Below, piece after piece: positions 11,401 through 22,448 of a stretch of DNA of 64,000 bases (positions are counted from its first letter, which is position 1; the number at the start of each line of letters is the position of its first letter). The DNA is from Ptiloglossa arizonensis. Lineage: Eukaryota; Arthropoda; Insecta; Hymenoptera; Colletidae. The stretch spans positions 930,001 through 994,000 of the forward strand of contig NW_027478525.1 in NCBI RefSeq assembly GCF_051014685.1, written 5' to 3'. Below the pieces are notes generated by a model that was not told the DNA's origin, did not search any database, and saw nothing but the letters and a program-made list of their open reading frames with translations. The translations under genes were made by a program, and so were the position numbers.

Positions 11401-12425
11401 TACAACGGTATGTGTAGTTTTCCCCTAGGCCGTTCCAGTTATTCGTTTCGAGCATCAGAACTGCGAAAATTTCGAGGTTCTCAAGCGTTTCTTGCATCCA
11501 AACTGCCATATCTCGCGTACGGATTGAACGATCCGCAAAATTTCTGTTGCGTCTGAAAGTAGAAACTCGCCCGATTACAACGGTTTGCGCACTTCTCCCC
11601 TAGGCGGTTCTAGTTATTCGTTTCAAGCATCAGAACTGCGCAAATTTTGAGTTTCTCAAGCGTTTCTTACCTTCAAACTGCCATATCTCGCGAACGGATT
11701 GACCGATCCGCAAAATTTCTGTTGCATCTGAAAGTAGACACTCGCCCGATTACAACGGTATGCGAACTTCTCCCCTAGGCCGTTCTAGTCATTCGTTTCG
11801 AGCATCAGAACTGCGAAAATTTTGAGTTTCTCAAGCGTTTCTTACCTCCAAACTGCCATATCTCGCGAACGGATTGACCAATCCGCAAAATTTCTGTTGC
11901 TTCTGAAAGTAGAAACTCGCCCGATTACAACGGTATGCGCACTTTTTCCCTATGCCGTTCTAGTTATTCGCTTCGACCATCAGAACGGCGAAAATTTTGA
12001 GTTTCCCAAGCGTTTCTTACCTCCAAACTGCCATATCTCGCGAACGGATTCACCAGTCCGCAAAATTTCTGTTGCATCTGAAAGTAGAAACTCGCCCGAT
12101 TACAAAGGTATGCGCACTTTTCCCCTAGGCGGTTCTAGTTACTCGTTTCTAGCATCAGAACTGCGCAAATTTTGAGTTTCTCAAGCGTTTCTTACCTTCA
12201 AACTGCCATATCTCGCGAACGGATTGACCGATCCGCAAAATTTCTGTTGCATCTGAAAGTAGACACTCGCCCGATTACAACGGTATGCGCACTTTTTCCC
12301 TAGGCCGTTCTAGTTATTCGCTTCGACCATCAGAACGGCGAAAATTTTGAGTTTCCCAAGCGTTTCTTACCTCCAAACTGCCATATCTCGCGAACGGATT
12401 GACCAATCCGCAAAATTTCGGTTGC
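8401..12425 (+). repeat. 23-monomer HOR (4025 bp), copy 2
   Basis: Same monomer order as copy 1. Diagnostic differences are GCGCACTTC at 8790 and CAGAACTTCG at 9187, both shared with copy 3. Copies 2 and 3 are therefore each other's closest relatives, with one noticed difference in 4 kb (position 9678 against 13703). Confidence 0.9.
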
Positions 12426-15400
12426 ATCTGAAAGTAGAGACTCGCCCGATTACAACGGTATGTGTAGTTTTCCCCTAGGCCGTTCCAGTTATTCGTTTCG
12501 AGCATCAGAACTGCGAAAATTTCGAGGTTCTCAAGCGTTTCTTGCATCCAAACTGCCATATCTCGCGTACGGATTGAACGATCCGCAAAATTTCTGTTGC
12601 GTCTGAAAGTAGAAACTCGCCCGATTACAACGGTTTGCGCACTTCTCCCCTAGGCGGTTCTAGTTATTCGTTTCAAGCATCAGAACTGCGCAAATTTTGA
12701 GTTTCTCAAGCGTTTCTTACCTTCAAACTGCCATATCTCGCGAACGGATTGACCGATCCGCAAAATTTCTGTTGCATCTGAAAGTAGACACTCGCCCGAT
12801 TACAACGGTATGCGCACTTCTCCCCTAGGCCGTTCTAGTCATTCGTTTCGAGCATCAGAACTGCGAAAATTTTGAGTTTCTCAAGCGTTTCTTACCTCCA
12901 AACTGCCATATCTCGCGAACGGATTGACCAATCCGCAAAATTTCTGTTGCTTCTGAAAGTAGAAACTCGCCCGATTACAACGGTATGCGCACTTTTTCCC
13001 TAGGCCGTTCTAGTTATTCGCTTCGACCATCAGAACGGCGAAAATTTTGAGTTTCCCAAGCGTTTCTTACCTCCAAACTGCCATATCTCGCGAACGGATT
13101 GACCAATCCGCAAAATTTCTGTTGCATCTGAAAGTAGAAACTCGCCCGATTACAAAGGTATGCGCACTTTTCCCCTAGGCGGTTCTAGTTACTCGTTTCT
13201 AGCATCAGAACTTCGCAAATTTTGAGTTTCTCAAGCGTTTCTTACCTTCAAACTGCCATATCTCGCGAACGGATTGACCGATCCGCAAAATTTCTGTTGC
13301 ATCTGAAAGTAGACACTCGCCCGATTACAACGGTATGCGAGCTTCTCCCCTAGGCCGTTCTAGTCATTCGTTTCGAGCATCAGAACTGCGAAAATTTTGA
13401 GTTTCTCAAGCGTTTCTTACCTCCAAACTGCCATATCTCGCGAACGGATTGACCAATCCGCAAAATTTCGGTTGCATCTGAAAGTAGAGACTCGCCCGAT
13501 TACAACGGTATGTGTAGTTTTCCCCTAGGCCGTTCCAGTTATTCGTTTCGAGCATCAGAACTGCGAAAATTTCGAGGTTCTCAAGCGTTTCTTGCATCCA
13601 AACTGCCATATCTCGCGTACGGATTGAACGATCCGCAAAATTTCTGTTGCGTCTGAAAGTAGAAACTCGCCCGATTACAACGGTTTGCGCACTTCTCCCC
13701 TATGCGGTTCTAGTTATTCGTTTCAAGCATCAGAACTGCGCAAATTTTGAGTTTCTCAAGCGTTTCTTACCTTCAAACTGCCATATCTCGCGAACGGATT
13801 GACCGATCCGCAAAATTTCTGTTGCATCTGAAAGTAGACACTCGCCCGATTACAACGGTATGCGAACTTCTCCCCTAGGCCGTTCTAGTCATTCGTTTCG
13901 AGCATCAGAACTGCGAAAATTTTGAGTTTCTCAAGCGTTTCTTACCTCCAAACTGCCATATCTCGCGAACGGATTGACCAATCCGCAAAATTTCTGTTGC
14001 TTCTGAAAGTAGAAACTCGCCCGATTACAACGGTATGCGCACTTTTTCCCTAGGCCGTTCTAGTTATTCGCTTCGACCATCAGAACGGCGAAAATTTTGA
14101 GTTTCCCAAGCGTTTCTTACCTCCAAACTGCCATATCTCGCGAACGGATTCACCAGTCCGCAAAATTTCTGTTGCATCTGAAAGTAGAAACTCGCCCGAT
14201 TACAAAGGTATGCGCACTTTTCCCCTAGGCGGTTCTAGTTACTCGTTTCTAGCATCAGAACTGCGCAAATTTTGAGTTTCTCAAGCGTTTCTTACCTTCA
14301 AACTGCCATATCTCGCGAACGGATTGACCGATCCGCAAAATTTCTGTTGCATCTGAAAGTAGACACTCGCCCGATTACAACGGTATGCGCACTTTTTCCC
14401 TAGGCCGTTCTAGTTATTCGCTTCGACCATCAGAACGGCGAAAATTTTGAGTTTCCCAAGCGTTTCTTACCTCCAAACTGCCGTATCTCGCGAACGGATT
14501 GACCAATCCGCAAAATTTCTGTTGCATCTGAAAGTAGAAACTCGCCCGATTACAAAGGTATGCGCACTTTTCCCCTAAGCGGTTCTAGTTACTCGTTTCT
14601 AGCATCAGAACTGCGAAAATTTTGAGTTTCTCAAGCGTTTCTTACCTCCAAACTGCCATATCTCGCGAACGGATTGACCAATCCGCAAAATTTCGGTTGC
14701 ATCTGAAAGTAGAGACTCGCCCGATTACAACGGTATGTGTAGTTTTCCCCTAGGCCGTTCCAGTTATTCGTTTCGAGCATCAGAACTGCGAAAATTTCGA
14801 GGTTCTCAAGCGTTTCTTGCATCCAAACTGCCATATCTCGCGTACGGATTGAACGATCCGCAAAATTTCTGTTGCGTCTGAAAGTAGAAACTCGCCCGAT
14901 TACAACGGTTTGCGCACTTTTCCCCTAGGCGGTTCTAGTTATTCGTTTCAAGCATCAGAACTGCGCAAATTTTGAGTTTCTCAAGCGTTTCTTACCTTCA
15001 AACTGCCATATCTCGCGAACGGATTGACCGATCCGCAAAATTTCGGTTGCATCTGAAAGTAGAGACTCGCCCGATTACAACGGTATGTGTAGTTTTCCCC
15101 TAGGCCTTTCCAGTTATTCGTTTCGAGCATCAGAACTGCGAAAATTTCGAGGTTCTCAAGCGTTTCTTGCATCCAAACTGCCATATCTCGCGTACGGATT
15201 GAACGATCCGCAAAATTTCTGTTGCATCTGAAAGTAGACACTCGCCCGATTACAACGGTATGCGAGCTTCTCCCCTAGGCCGTTCTAGTCATTCGTTTCG
15301 AGCATCAGAACTGCGAAAATTTTGAGTTTCTCAAGCGTTTCTTACCTCCAAACTGCCATATCTCGCGAACGGATTGACCAATCCGCAAAATTTCGGTTGC

Positions 15401-16450
15401 ATCTGAAAGTAGAGACTCGCCCGATTACAACGGTATGTGTAGTTTTCCCCTAGGCCGTTCCAGTTATTCGTTTCGAGCATCAGAACTGCGAAAATTTCGA
15501 GGTTCTCAAGCGTTTCTTGCATCCAAACTGCCATATCTCGCGTACGGATTGAACGATCCGCAAAATTTCTGTTGCGTCTGAAAGTAGAAACTCGCCCGAT
15601 TACAACGGTTTGCGCACTTCTCCCCTAGGCGGTTCTAGTTATTCGTTTCAAGCATCAGAACTGCGCAAATTTTGAGTTTCTCAAGCGTTTCTTACCTTCA
15701 AACTGCCATATCTCGCGAACGGATTGACCGATCCGCAAAATTTCTGTTGCATCTGAAAGTAGACACTCGCCCGATTACAACGGTATGCGAACTTCTCCCC
15801 TAGGCCGTTCTAGTCATTCGTTTCGAGCATCAGAACTGCGAAAATTTTGAGTTTCTCAAGCGTTTCTTACCTCCAAACTGCCATATCTCGCGAACGGATT
15901 GACCAATCCGCAAAATTTCTGTTGCTTCTGAAAGTAGAAACTCGCCCGATTACAACGGTATGCGCACTTTTTCCCTATGCCGTTCTAGTTATTCGCTTCG
16001 ACCATCAGAACGGCGAAAATTTTGAGTTTCCCAAGCGTTTCTTACCTCCAAACTGCCATATCTCGCGAACGGATTCACCAGTCCGCAAAATTTCTGTTGC
16101 ATCTGAAAGTAGAAACTCGCCCGATTACAAAGGTATGCGCACTTTTCCCCTAGGCGGTTCTAGTTACTCGTTTCTAGCATCAGAACTGCGCAAATTTTGA
16201 GTTTCTCAAGCGTTTCTTACCTTCAAACTGCCATATCTCGCGAACGGATTGACCGATCCGCAAAATTTCTGTTGCATCTGAAAGTAGACACTCGCCCGAT
16301 TACAACGGTATGCGCACTTTTTCCCTAGGCCGTTCTAGTTATTCGCTTCGACCATCAGAACGGCGAAAATTTTGAGTTTCCCAAGCGTTTCTTACCTCCA
16401 AACTGCCATATCTCGCGAACGGATTGACCAATCCGCAAAATTTCTGTTGC
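12426..16450 (+). repeat. 23-monomer HOR (4025 bp), copy 3
   Basis: This repeats copy 2 almost exactly; the noticed difference is TATGCGG at 13703. The last monomer (16276-16450) ends CTGTTGC and is followed by C2 instead of the D that should start a fourth copy, so the next copy is entered four monomers late. Confidence 0.9.
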
Positions 16451-18200
16451 ATCTGAAAGTAGAAACTCGCCCGATTACAAAGGTATGCGCACTTTTCCCC
16501 TAGGCGGTTCTAGTTACTCGTTTCTAGCATCAGAACTGCGCAAATTTTGAGTTTCTCAAGCGTTTCTTACCTTCAAACTGCCATATCTCGCGAACGGATT
16601 GACCGATCCGCAAAATTTCTGTTGCATCTGAAAGTAGACACTCGCCCGATTACAACGGTATGCGAGCTTCTCCCCTAGGCCGTTCTAGTCATTCGTTTCG
16701 AGCATCAGAACTGCGAAAATTTTGAGTTTCTCAAGCGTTTCTTACCTCCAAACTGCCATATCTCGCGAACGGATTGACCAATCCGCAAAATTTCGGTTGC
16801 ATCTGAAAGTAGAGGCTCGCCCGATTACAACGGTATGTGTAGTTTTCCCCTAGGCCGTTCCAGTTATTCGTTTCGAGCATCAGAACTGCGAAAATTTCGA
16901 GGTTCTCAAGCGTTTCTTGCATCCAAACTGCCATATCTCGCGTACGGATTGAACGATCCGCAAAATTTCTGTTGCGTCTGAAAGTAGAAACTCGCCCGAT
17001 TACAACGGTTTGCGCACTTCTCCCCTAGGCGGTTCTAGTTATTCGTTTCAAGCATCAGAACTGCGCAAATTTTGAGTTTCTCAAGCGTTTCTTACCTTCA
17101 AACTGCCATATCTCGCGAACGGATTGACCGATCCGCAAAATTTCTGTTGCATCTGAAAGTAGACACTCGCCCGATTACAACGGTATGCGAACTTCTCCCC
17201 TAGGCCGTTCTAGTCATTCGTTTCGAGCATCAGAACTGCGAAAATTTTGAGTTTCTCAAGCGTTTCTTACCTCCAAACTGCCATATCTCGCGAACGGATT
17301 GACCAATCCGCAAAATTTCTGTTGCTTCTGAAAGTAGAAACTCGCCCGATTACAACGGTATGCGCACTTTTTCCCTAGGCCGTTCTAGTTATTCGCTTCG
17401 ACCATCAGAACGGCGAAAATTTTGAGTTTCCCAAGCGTTTCTTACCTCCAAACTGCCATATCTCGCGAACGGATTCACCAGTCCGCAAAATTTCTGTTGC
17501 ATCTGAAAGTAGAAACTCGCCCGATTACAAAGGTATGCGCACTTTTCCCCTAGGCGGTTCTAGTTACTCGTTTCTAGCATCAGAACTGCGCAAATTTTGA
17601 GTTTCTCAAGCGTTTCTTACCTTCAAACTGCCATATCTCGCGAACGGATTGACCGATCCGCAAAATTTCTGTTGCATCTGAAAGTAGACACTCGCCCGAT
17701 TACAACGGTATGCGCACTTTTTCCCTAGGCCGTTCTAGTTATTCGCTTCGACCATCAGAACGGCGAAAATTTTGAGTTTCCCAAGCGTTTCTTACCTCCA
17801 AACTGCCGTATCTCGCGAACGGATTGACCAATCCGCAAAATTTCTGTTGCATCTGAAAGTAGAAACTCGCCCGATTACAAAGGTATGCGCACTTTTCCCC
17901 TAAGCGGTTCTAGTTACTCGTTTCTAGCATCAGAACTGCGAAAATTTTGAGTTTCTCAAGCGTTTCTTACCTCCAAACTGCCATATCTCGCGAACGGATT
18001 GACCAATCCGCAAAATTTCGGTTGCATCTGAAAGTAGAGACTCGCCCGATTACAACGGTATGTGTAGTTTTCCCCTAGGCCGTTCCAGTTATTCGTTTCG
18101 AGCATCAGAACTGAGAAAATTTCGAGGTTCTCAAGCGTTTCTTGCATCCAAACTGCCATATCTCGCGAACGGATTGACCAATCCGCAAAATTTCTGTTGC
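16451..18200 (+). repeat. 10-monomer repeat (1750 bp), truncated derivative of the 23-monomer HOR, copy 1
   Basis: The order C2 B2 D E B A C2 A C D equals monomers 5 to 14 of the 23-monomer unit. Its first D has a private AGAGGCTCG. The last D (18026-18200) has CTGAGAAAATTTC and ends in GCGAACGGATTGACCAATCC, a class A/B-type end, which is the junction with the next copy. Confidence 0.85.
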
Positions 18201-18795
18201 ATCTGAAAGTAGAAACTCGCCCGATTACAAAGGTATGCGCACTTTTCCCCTAGGCGGTTCTAGTTACTCGTTTCTAGCATCAGAACTGCGCAAATTTTGA
18301 GTTTCTCAAGCGTTTCTTACCTTCAAACTGCCATATCTCGCGAACGGATTGACCGATCCGCAAAATTTCTGTTGCATCTGAAAGTAGACACTCGCCCGAT
18401 TACAACGGTATGCGAGCTTCTCCCCTAGGCCGTTCTAGTCATTCGTTTCGAGCATCAGAACTGCGAAAATTTTGAGTTTCTCAAGCGTTTCTTACCTCCA
18501 AACTGCCATATCTCGCGAACGGATTGACCAATCCGCAAAATTTCGGTTGCATCTGAAAGTAGAGGCTCGCCCGATTAAACGGTATGTGTAGTTTTCCCCT
18601 AGGCCGTTCCAGTTATTCGTTTCGAGCATCAGAACTGCGAAAATTTCGAGGTTCTCAAGCGTTTCTTGCATCCAAACTGCCATATCTCGCGTACGGATTG
18701 AACGATCCGCAAAATTTCTGTTGCGTCTGAAAGTAGAAACTCGCCCGATTACAACGGTTTGCGCACTTCTCCCCTAGGCGGTTCTAGTTATTCGC
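18201..18795 (+). repeat. 10-monomer repeat, copy 2 (broken off after 3.4 monomers)
   Basis: C2, B2 and D repeat the start of the 10-monomer unit, including the private AGAGGCTCG at 18561-18569. The D has lost one base. The following E switches to class A sequence near 18796 (TTCGCTTCGACC), ending the homology. Confidence 0.82.
18577..18579 (+). other. 1-bp deletion shifting monomer phase
   Basis: GATTACAACGG reads GATTAAACGG here. It is the first length change in the window: the 106 monomers to its left are all exactly 175 bp. Confidence 0.9.
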
Positions 18796-19648
18796 TTCGA
18801 CCATCAGAACGGCGAAAATTTTGAGTTTCCCAAGCGTTTCTTACCTCCAAACTGCCGTATCTCGCGAACGGATTGACCAATCCGCAAAATTTCTGTTGCA
18901 TCTGAAAGTAGAAACTCGCCCGATTACAACGGTATGCGCACTTGCCCCCTAGGCCGTTCTAGTTACTCGTTTCTAGCATCAGAACTGCGAAAATTTTGAG
19001 TTTCCCAAGCGTTTCTTACCTCCAAACTGCTATATCTCGCGAACGGATTGACCAATCCGCAAAATTTCGGTTGCATCTGAAAGTAGAGACTCGCCCGATT
19101 ACAGCGGTATGTGTAGTTTTCCCCTAGGCCGTTCCAGTTATTCGTTTCGAGCATCAGAACTGCGAAAATTTTGAGTTTCTCAAGCGTTTCTTACCTCCAA
19201 ACTGCCATATCTCGCGAACGGATTGACCGATCCGCAAAATTTCTGTAGCATCTGAAAGTAGACAATCGCCCGATTACATCGGTATGCGTACTTCTCTCCT
19301 AGGCCGTTCTAGTCATTCGTTTCGAGCATCAGAACTGCGAAAATTTTGAGTTTCTCAAGCGTTTCTTACCTCCAAACTGCCATATCTCGCGAACGGATTG
19401 ACCAATCCGCAAAATTTCGGTTGCATCTGAAAGTAGAGACTCGCCCGATTACAACGGTATGTGTAGTTTTCCCCTAGGCCGTTCTAGTCATTCGTTTCGA
19501 GCATCAGAACTGCGAAAATTTTGAGTTTCTCAAGCGTTTCTTACCTCCAAACTGCCATATCTCGCGAACGGATTGACCAATCCGCAAAATTTCTGTTGCT
19601 TCTGAAAGTAGAAACTCGCCCGATTACAACGGTATGCGCACTTTTTCC
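18796..19648 (+). repeat. Five chimeric monomers, partner of 25026-25779
   Basis: From 18901 this segment matches 25026-25779 at an offset of 6125 bp (35 monomers). Shared private variants are CTTGCCCCCTAGG, CTGCTATATC, ATTACAGCGG, AGACAATCGCC with ACATCGG, and CTCTCCTAGG. Most monomers are composites of classes A to D. No gene is seen. Confidence 0.82.
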
Positions 19649-20999
19649 CTAGGCGGTTCTAGTTACTCGTTTCTAGCATCAGAACTGCGAAAATTTTGAG
19701 TTTCTCAAGCGTTTCTTACCTCCAAACTGCCATATCTCGCGAACGGATTGACCAATCCGCAAAATTTCGGTTGCATCTGAAAGTAGAGACTCGCCCGATT
19801 ACAACGGTATGTGTAGTTTTCCCCTAGGCCGTTCCAGTTATTCGTTTCGAGCATCAGAACTGCGAAAATTTCGAGGTTCTCAAGCGTTTCTTGCATCCAA
19901 ACTGCCATATCTCGCGAACGGATTGAACGATCCGCAAAATTTCTGTTGCGTCTGAAAGTAGAAACTCGCCCGATTACAACGGTTTGCGCACTTTTCCCCT
20001 AGGCGGTTCTAGTTATTCGTTTCAAGCATCAGAACTGCGCAAATTTTGAGTTTCTCAAGCGTGTCTTACCTTCAAACTGCCATATCTCGCGAACGGATTG
20101 ACCGATCCGCAAAATTTCTGTTGCATCTGAAAGTAGACACTCGCCCGATTACAACGGTATGCGAACTTCTCCCCTAGGCCGTTCTAGTCATTCGTTTCGA
20201 GCATCAGAACTGCGAAAATTTTGAGTTTCTCAAGCGTTTCTTGCCTCCAAACTGCCATATCTCGCGTACGGATTGACCAATCCGCAAAATTTCTGTTGCT
20301 TCTGAAAGTAGAAACTCGCCCGATTACAGCGGTATGCGCACTTTTTCCCTAGGCCGTTCTAGTTATTCGTTTCAAGCATCAGAACTGCGCAAATTTTGAG
20401 TTTCTCAAGCGTTTCTTACCTTCAAACTGCCATATCTCGCGAACGGATTGACCGATCCGCAAAATTTCTGTTGCATCTGAAAGTAGACACTCGTCCGATT
20501 ACAACAGTATGCGAACTTCTCCCCTAGGCCGTTCTAGTCATTCGTTTCGAGCATCAGAACTGCGAAAATTTTGAGTTTCTCAAGCGTTTCTTACCTCCAA
20601 ACTGCCATATCTCGCGAACGGATTGACCAATCCATAAAATTTCTGTTGCTTCTGAAAGTTGAAACTCGCCCGATTACAACGGTATGCGCACTTTTTCCCT
20701 AGGCCGTTCTAGTTATTCGCTTCGACCATCAGAACGGCGAAAATTTTGAGTTTCCCAAGCGTTTCTTACCTCCAAACTGCCATATCTCGCGAACGGATTG
20801 ACCAACCCGCAAAATTTCTGTTGCATCTGAAAGTAGAAACTCGCCCGATTACAAAGGTATGCGCACTTTTCCCCTAGGCGGTTCTAGTTACTCGTTTCTA
20901 GCATCAGAACTGCGAAAATTTTGAGTTTCTCAAGCGTTTCTTACCTCCAAACTGCCATATCTCGCGAACGGATTGACCAATCCGCAAAATTTCTGTTGC

Positions 21000-21174
21000 A
21001 TTTGAAAGTAGAAACTCGCCCGATTACAACGGTATGCGCACTTTTCCCCTGGGCCGTTCTAGTTATTCGTTTCGAGCATCAGAACTGCGAAAATTTTGAG
21101 TTTCTAAAGCGTTTCTTATCTCCAAACTGCCATGTCTCGCGAACGGATTGATCAATCCGCAAAATTTCTGTTGC
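21000..21174 (+). repeat. Satellite monomer class F (reference copy)
   Basis: Class F starts ATTTGAAAG. It has CCCCTGGGCCG in place of CCCCTAGGCCG (losing the CCTAGG palindrome), TTTCTAAAGCG, TTATCTCC and CCATGTCTCG. It holds the first GATTGATCAATCC palindrome in the window. Close copies lie at about 23800, 27125, 30965, 40930, 43380, 47580 and 50380, so it is absent from the first 21 kb and dispersed afterwards. Confidence 0.85.
21144..21159. repeat. First perfect 16-bp palindrome CGGATTGATCAATCCG
   Basis: A single C-to-T change in the dyad centre makes the whole 16-mer self-complementary and creates TGATCA. I see no earlier copy in the window. After this point the form is common, especially at 26.5-31.7 kb and 46-64 kb. 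Confidence 0.9.
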
Positions 21175-21542
21175 ATCTGAAAGTAGAAACTCGCCCGATT
21201 ACAACGGTATGCGTACTTCTCCCCTAGGCCGTTCTAGTTATTCATTTCGAGCATCAGAACTGCGAAAATTTTGAGTTTCTCAAGCGTTTCTTACCTCCAA
21301 ACTGCCATATCTCGCGAACGGATTGATCAATCCGCAAAATTTCTGTTGCATCTGAAAGTAGAAACTCGCCCGATTACAAAGGTATGCGCACTTTTCCCCT
21401 AGGCGGTTCTAGTTACTCGTTTCTAGCATCAGAACTGCGAAAATTTTGAGTTTCTCAAGCGTTTCTTACCTCCAAACTGCCATATCTCGCGAACGGATTG
21501 ACCAATCCGCAAAATTTCGGTTGCATCTGAAAGTAGAGACTC

Positions 21543-21559
21543 GCCCGATTACAACGATA
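21543..21559 (-). other. Closest CENP-B-box-like match (8 of 9 core bases)
   Basis: Here ACAACGGTATG has become ACAACGATATG, so the minus strand reads TATCGTTGTAATCGGGC, with one core mismatch. The next monomer has a matching variant at 21718-21734, and both recur one HOR later (near 24343 and 24518). The change was therefore amplified with the 16-monomer unit. Functional meaning is unproven. Confidence 0.3.
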
Positions 21560-22448
21560 TGTGTAGTTTTCCCCTAGGCCGTTCCAGTTATTCGTTTCGA
21601 GCATCAGAACTGCGAAAATTTCGAGGTTCTCAAGCGTTTCTTGCATCCAAACTGCCATATCTCGCGTACGGATTGAACGATCCGCAAAATTTCTGTTGCG
21701 TCTGAAAGTAGAAACTCGCCCGATTACAACGATTTGCGCACTTTTCCCCTAGGCGGTTCTAGTTATTCGTTTCAAGCATCAGAACTGCACAAATTTTGAG
21801 TTTCTCAAGCGTTTCTTACCTTCAAACTGCCATATCTCGCGAACGGATTGACCGATCCGCAAAATTTCGGTTGCATCTGAAAGTAGAGACTCGCCCGATT
21901 ACAACGGTATGTGTAGTTTTCCCCTAGGCCTTTCCAGTTATTCGTTTCGAGCATCAGAACTGCGAAAATTTCGAGGTTCTCAAGCGTTTCTTGCATCCAA
22001 ACTGCCATATCTCGCGTACGGATTGAACGATCCGCAAAATTTCTGTTGCGTCTGAAAGTAGAAACTCGCCCGATTACAACGGTTTGCGCACTTTTCCCCT
22101 AGGCGGTTCTAGTTATTCGTTTCAAGCATCAGAACTGCGCAAATTTTGAGCTTCTCAAGCGTTTCTTACCTTCAAACTGCCATATCTCGCGAACAGATTG
22201 ACCGATCCGCAAAATTTCTGTTGCATCTGAAAGTAGACACTCGCCCGATTACAACGGTATGCGCACTTTTTCCCTAGGCCGTTCTAGTTATTCGCTTCGA
22301 CCATCAGAACGGCGAAAATTTTGAGTTTCCCAAGCGTTTCTTACCTCCAAACTGCCATATCTCGCGAACGGATTGACCAATCCGTAAAATTTCTGTTGCA
22401 TCTGAAAGTAGAAACTCGCCCGATTACAAAGGTATGCGCACTTTTCCC

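Larger units (their letters stand above)
19649..22448 (+). repeat. 16-monomer HOR (2800 bp), copy 1
   Basis: Markers recur 2800 bp later: CGTGTCTTACC (20061 and 22861), CTCGTCCGATTACAACAG (20491 and 23291), CCATAAAATTT, GAAAGTTGAAAC, ACCAACCCGC, class F, and the ACAACGATATG/ACAACGATTTG pair. The only difference from copy 2 that I noticed is TTGCCTCC at about 20243. Confidence 0.88.
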
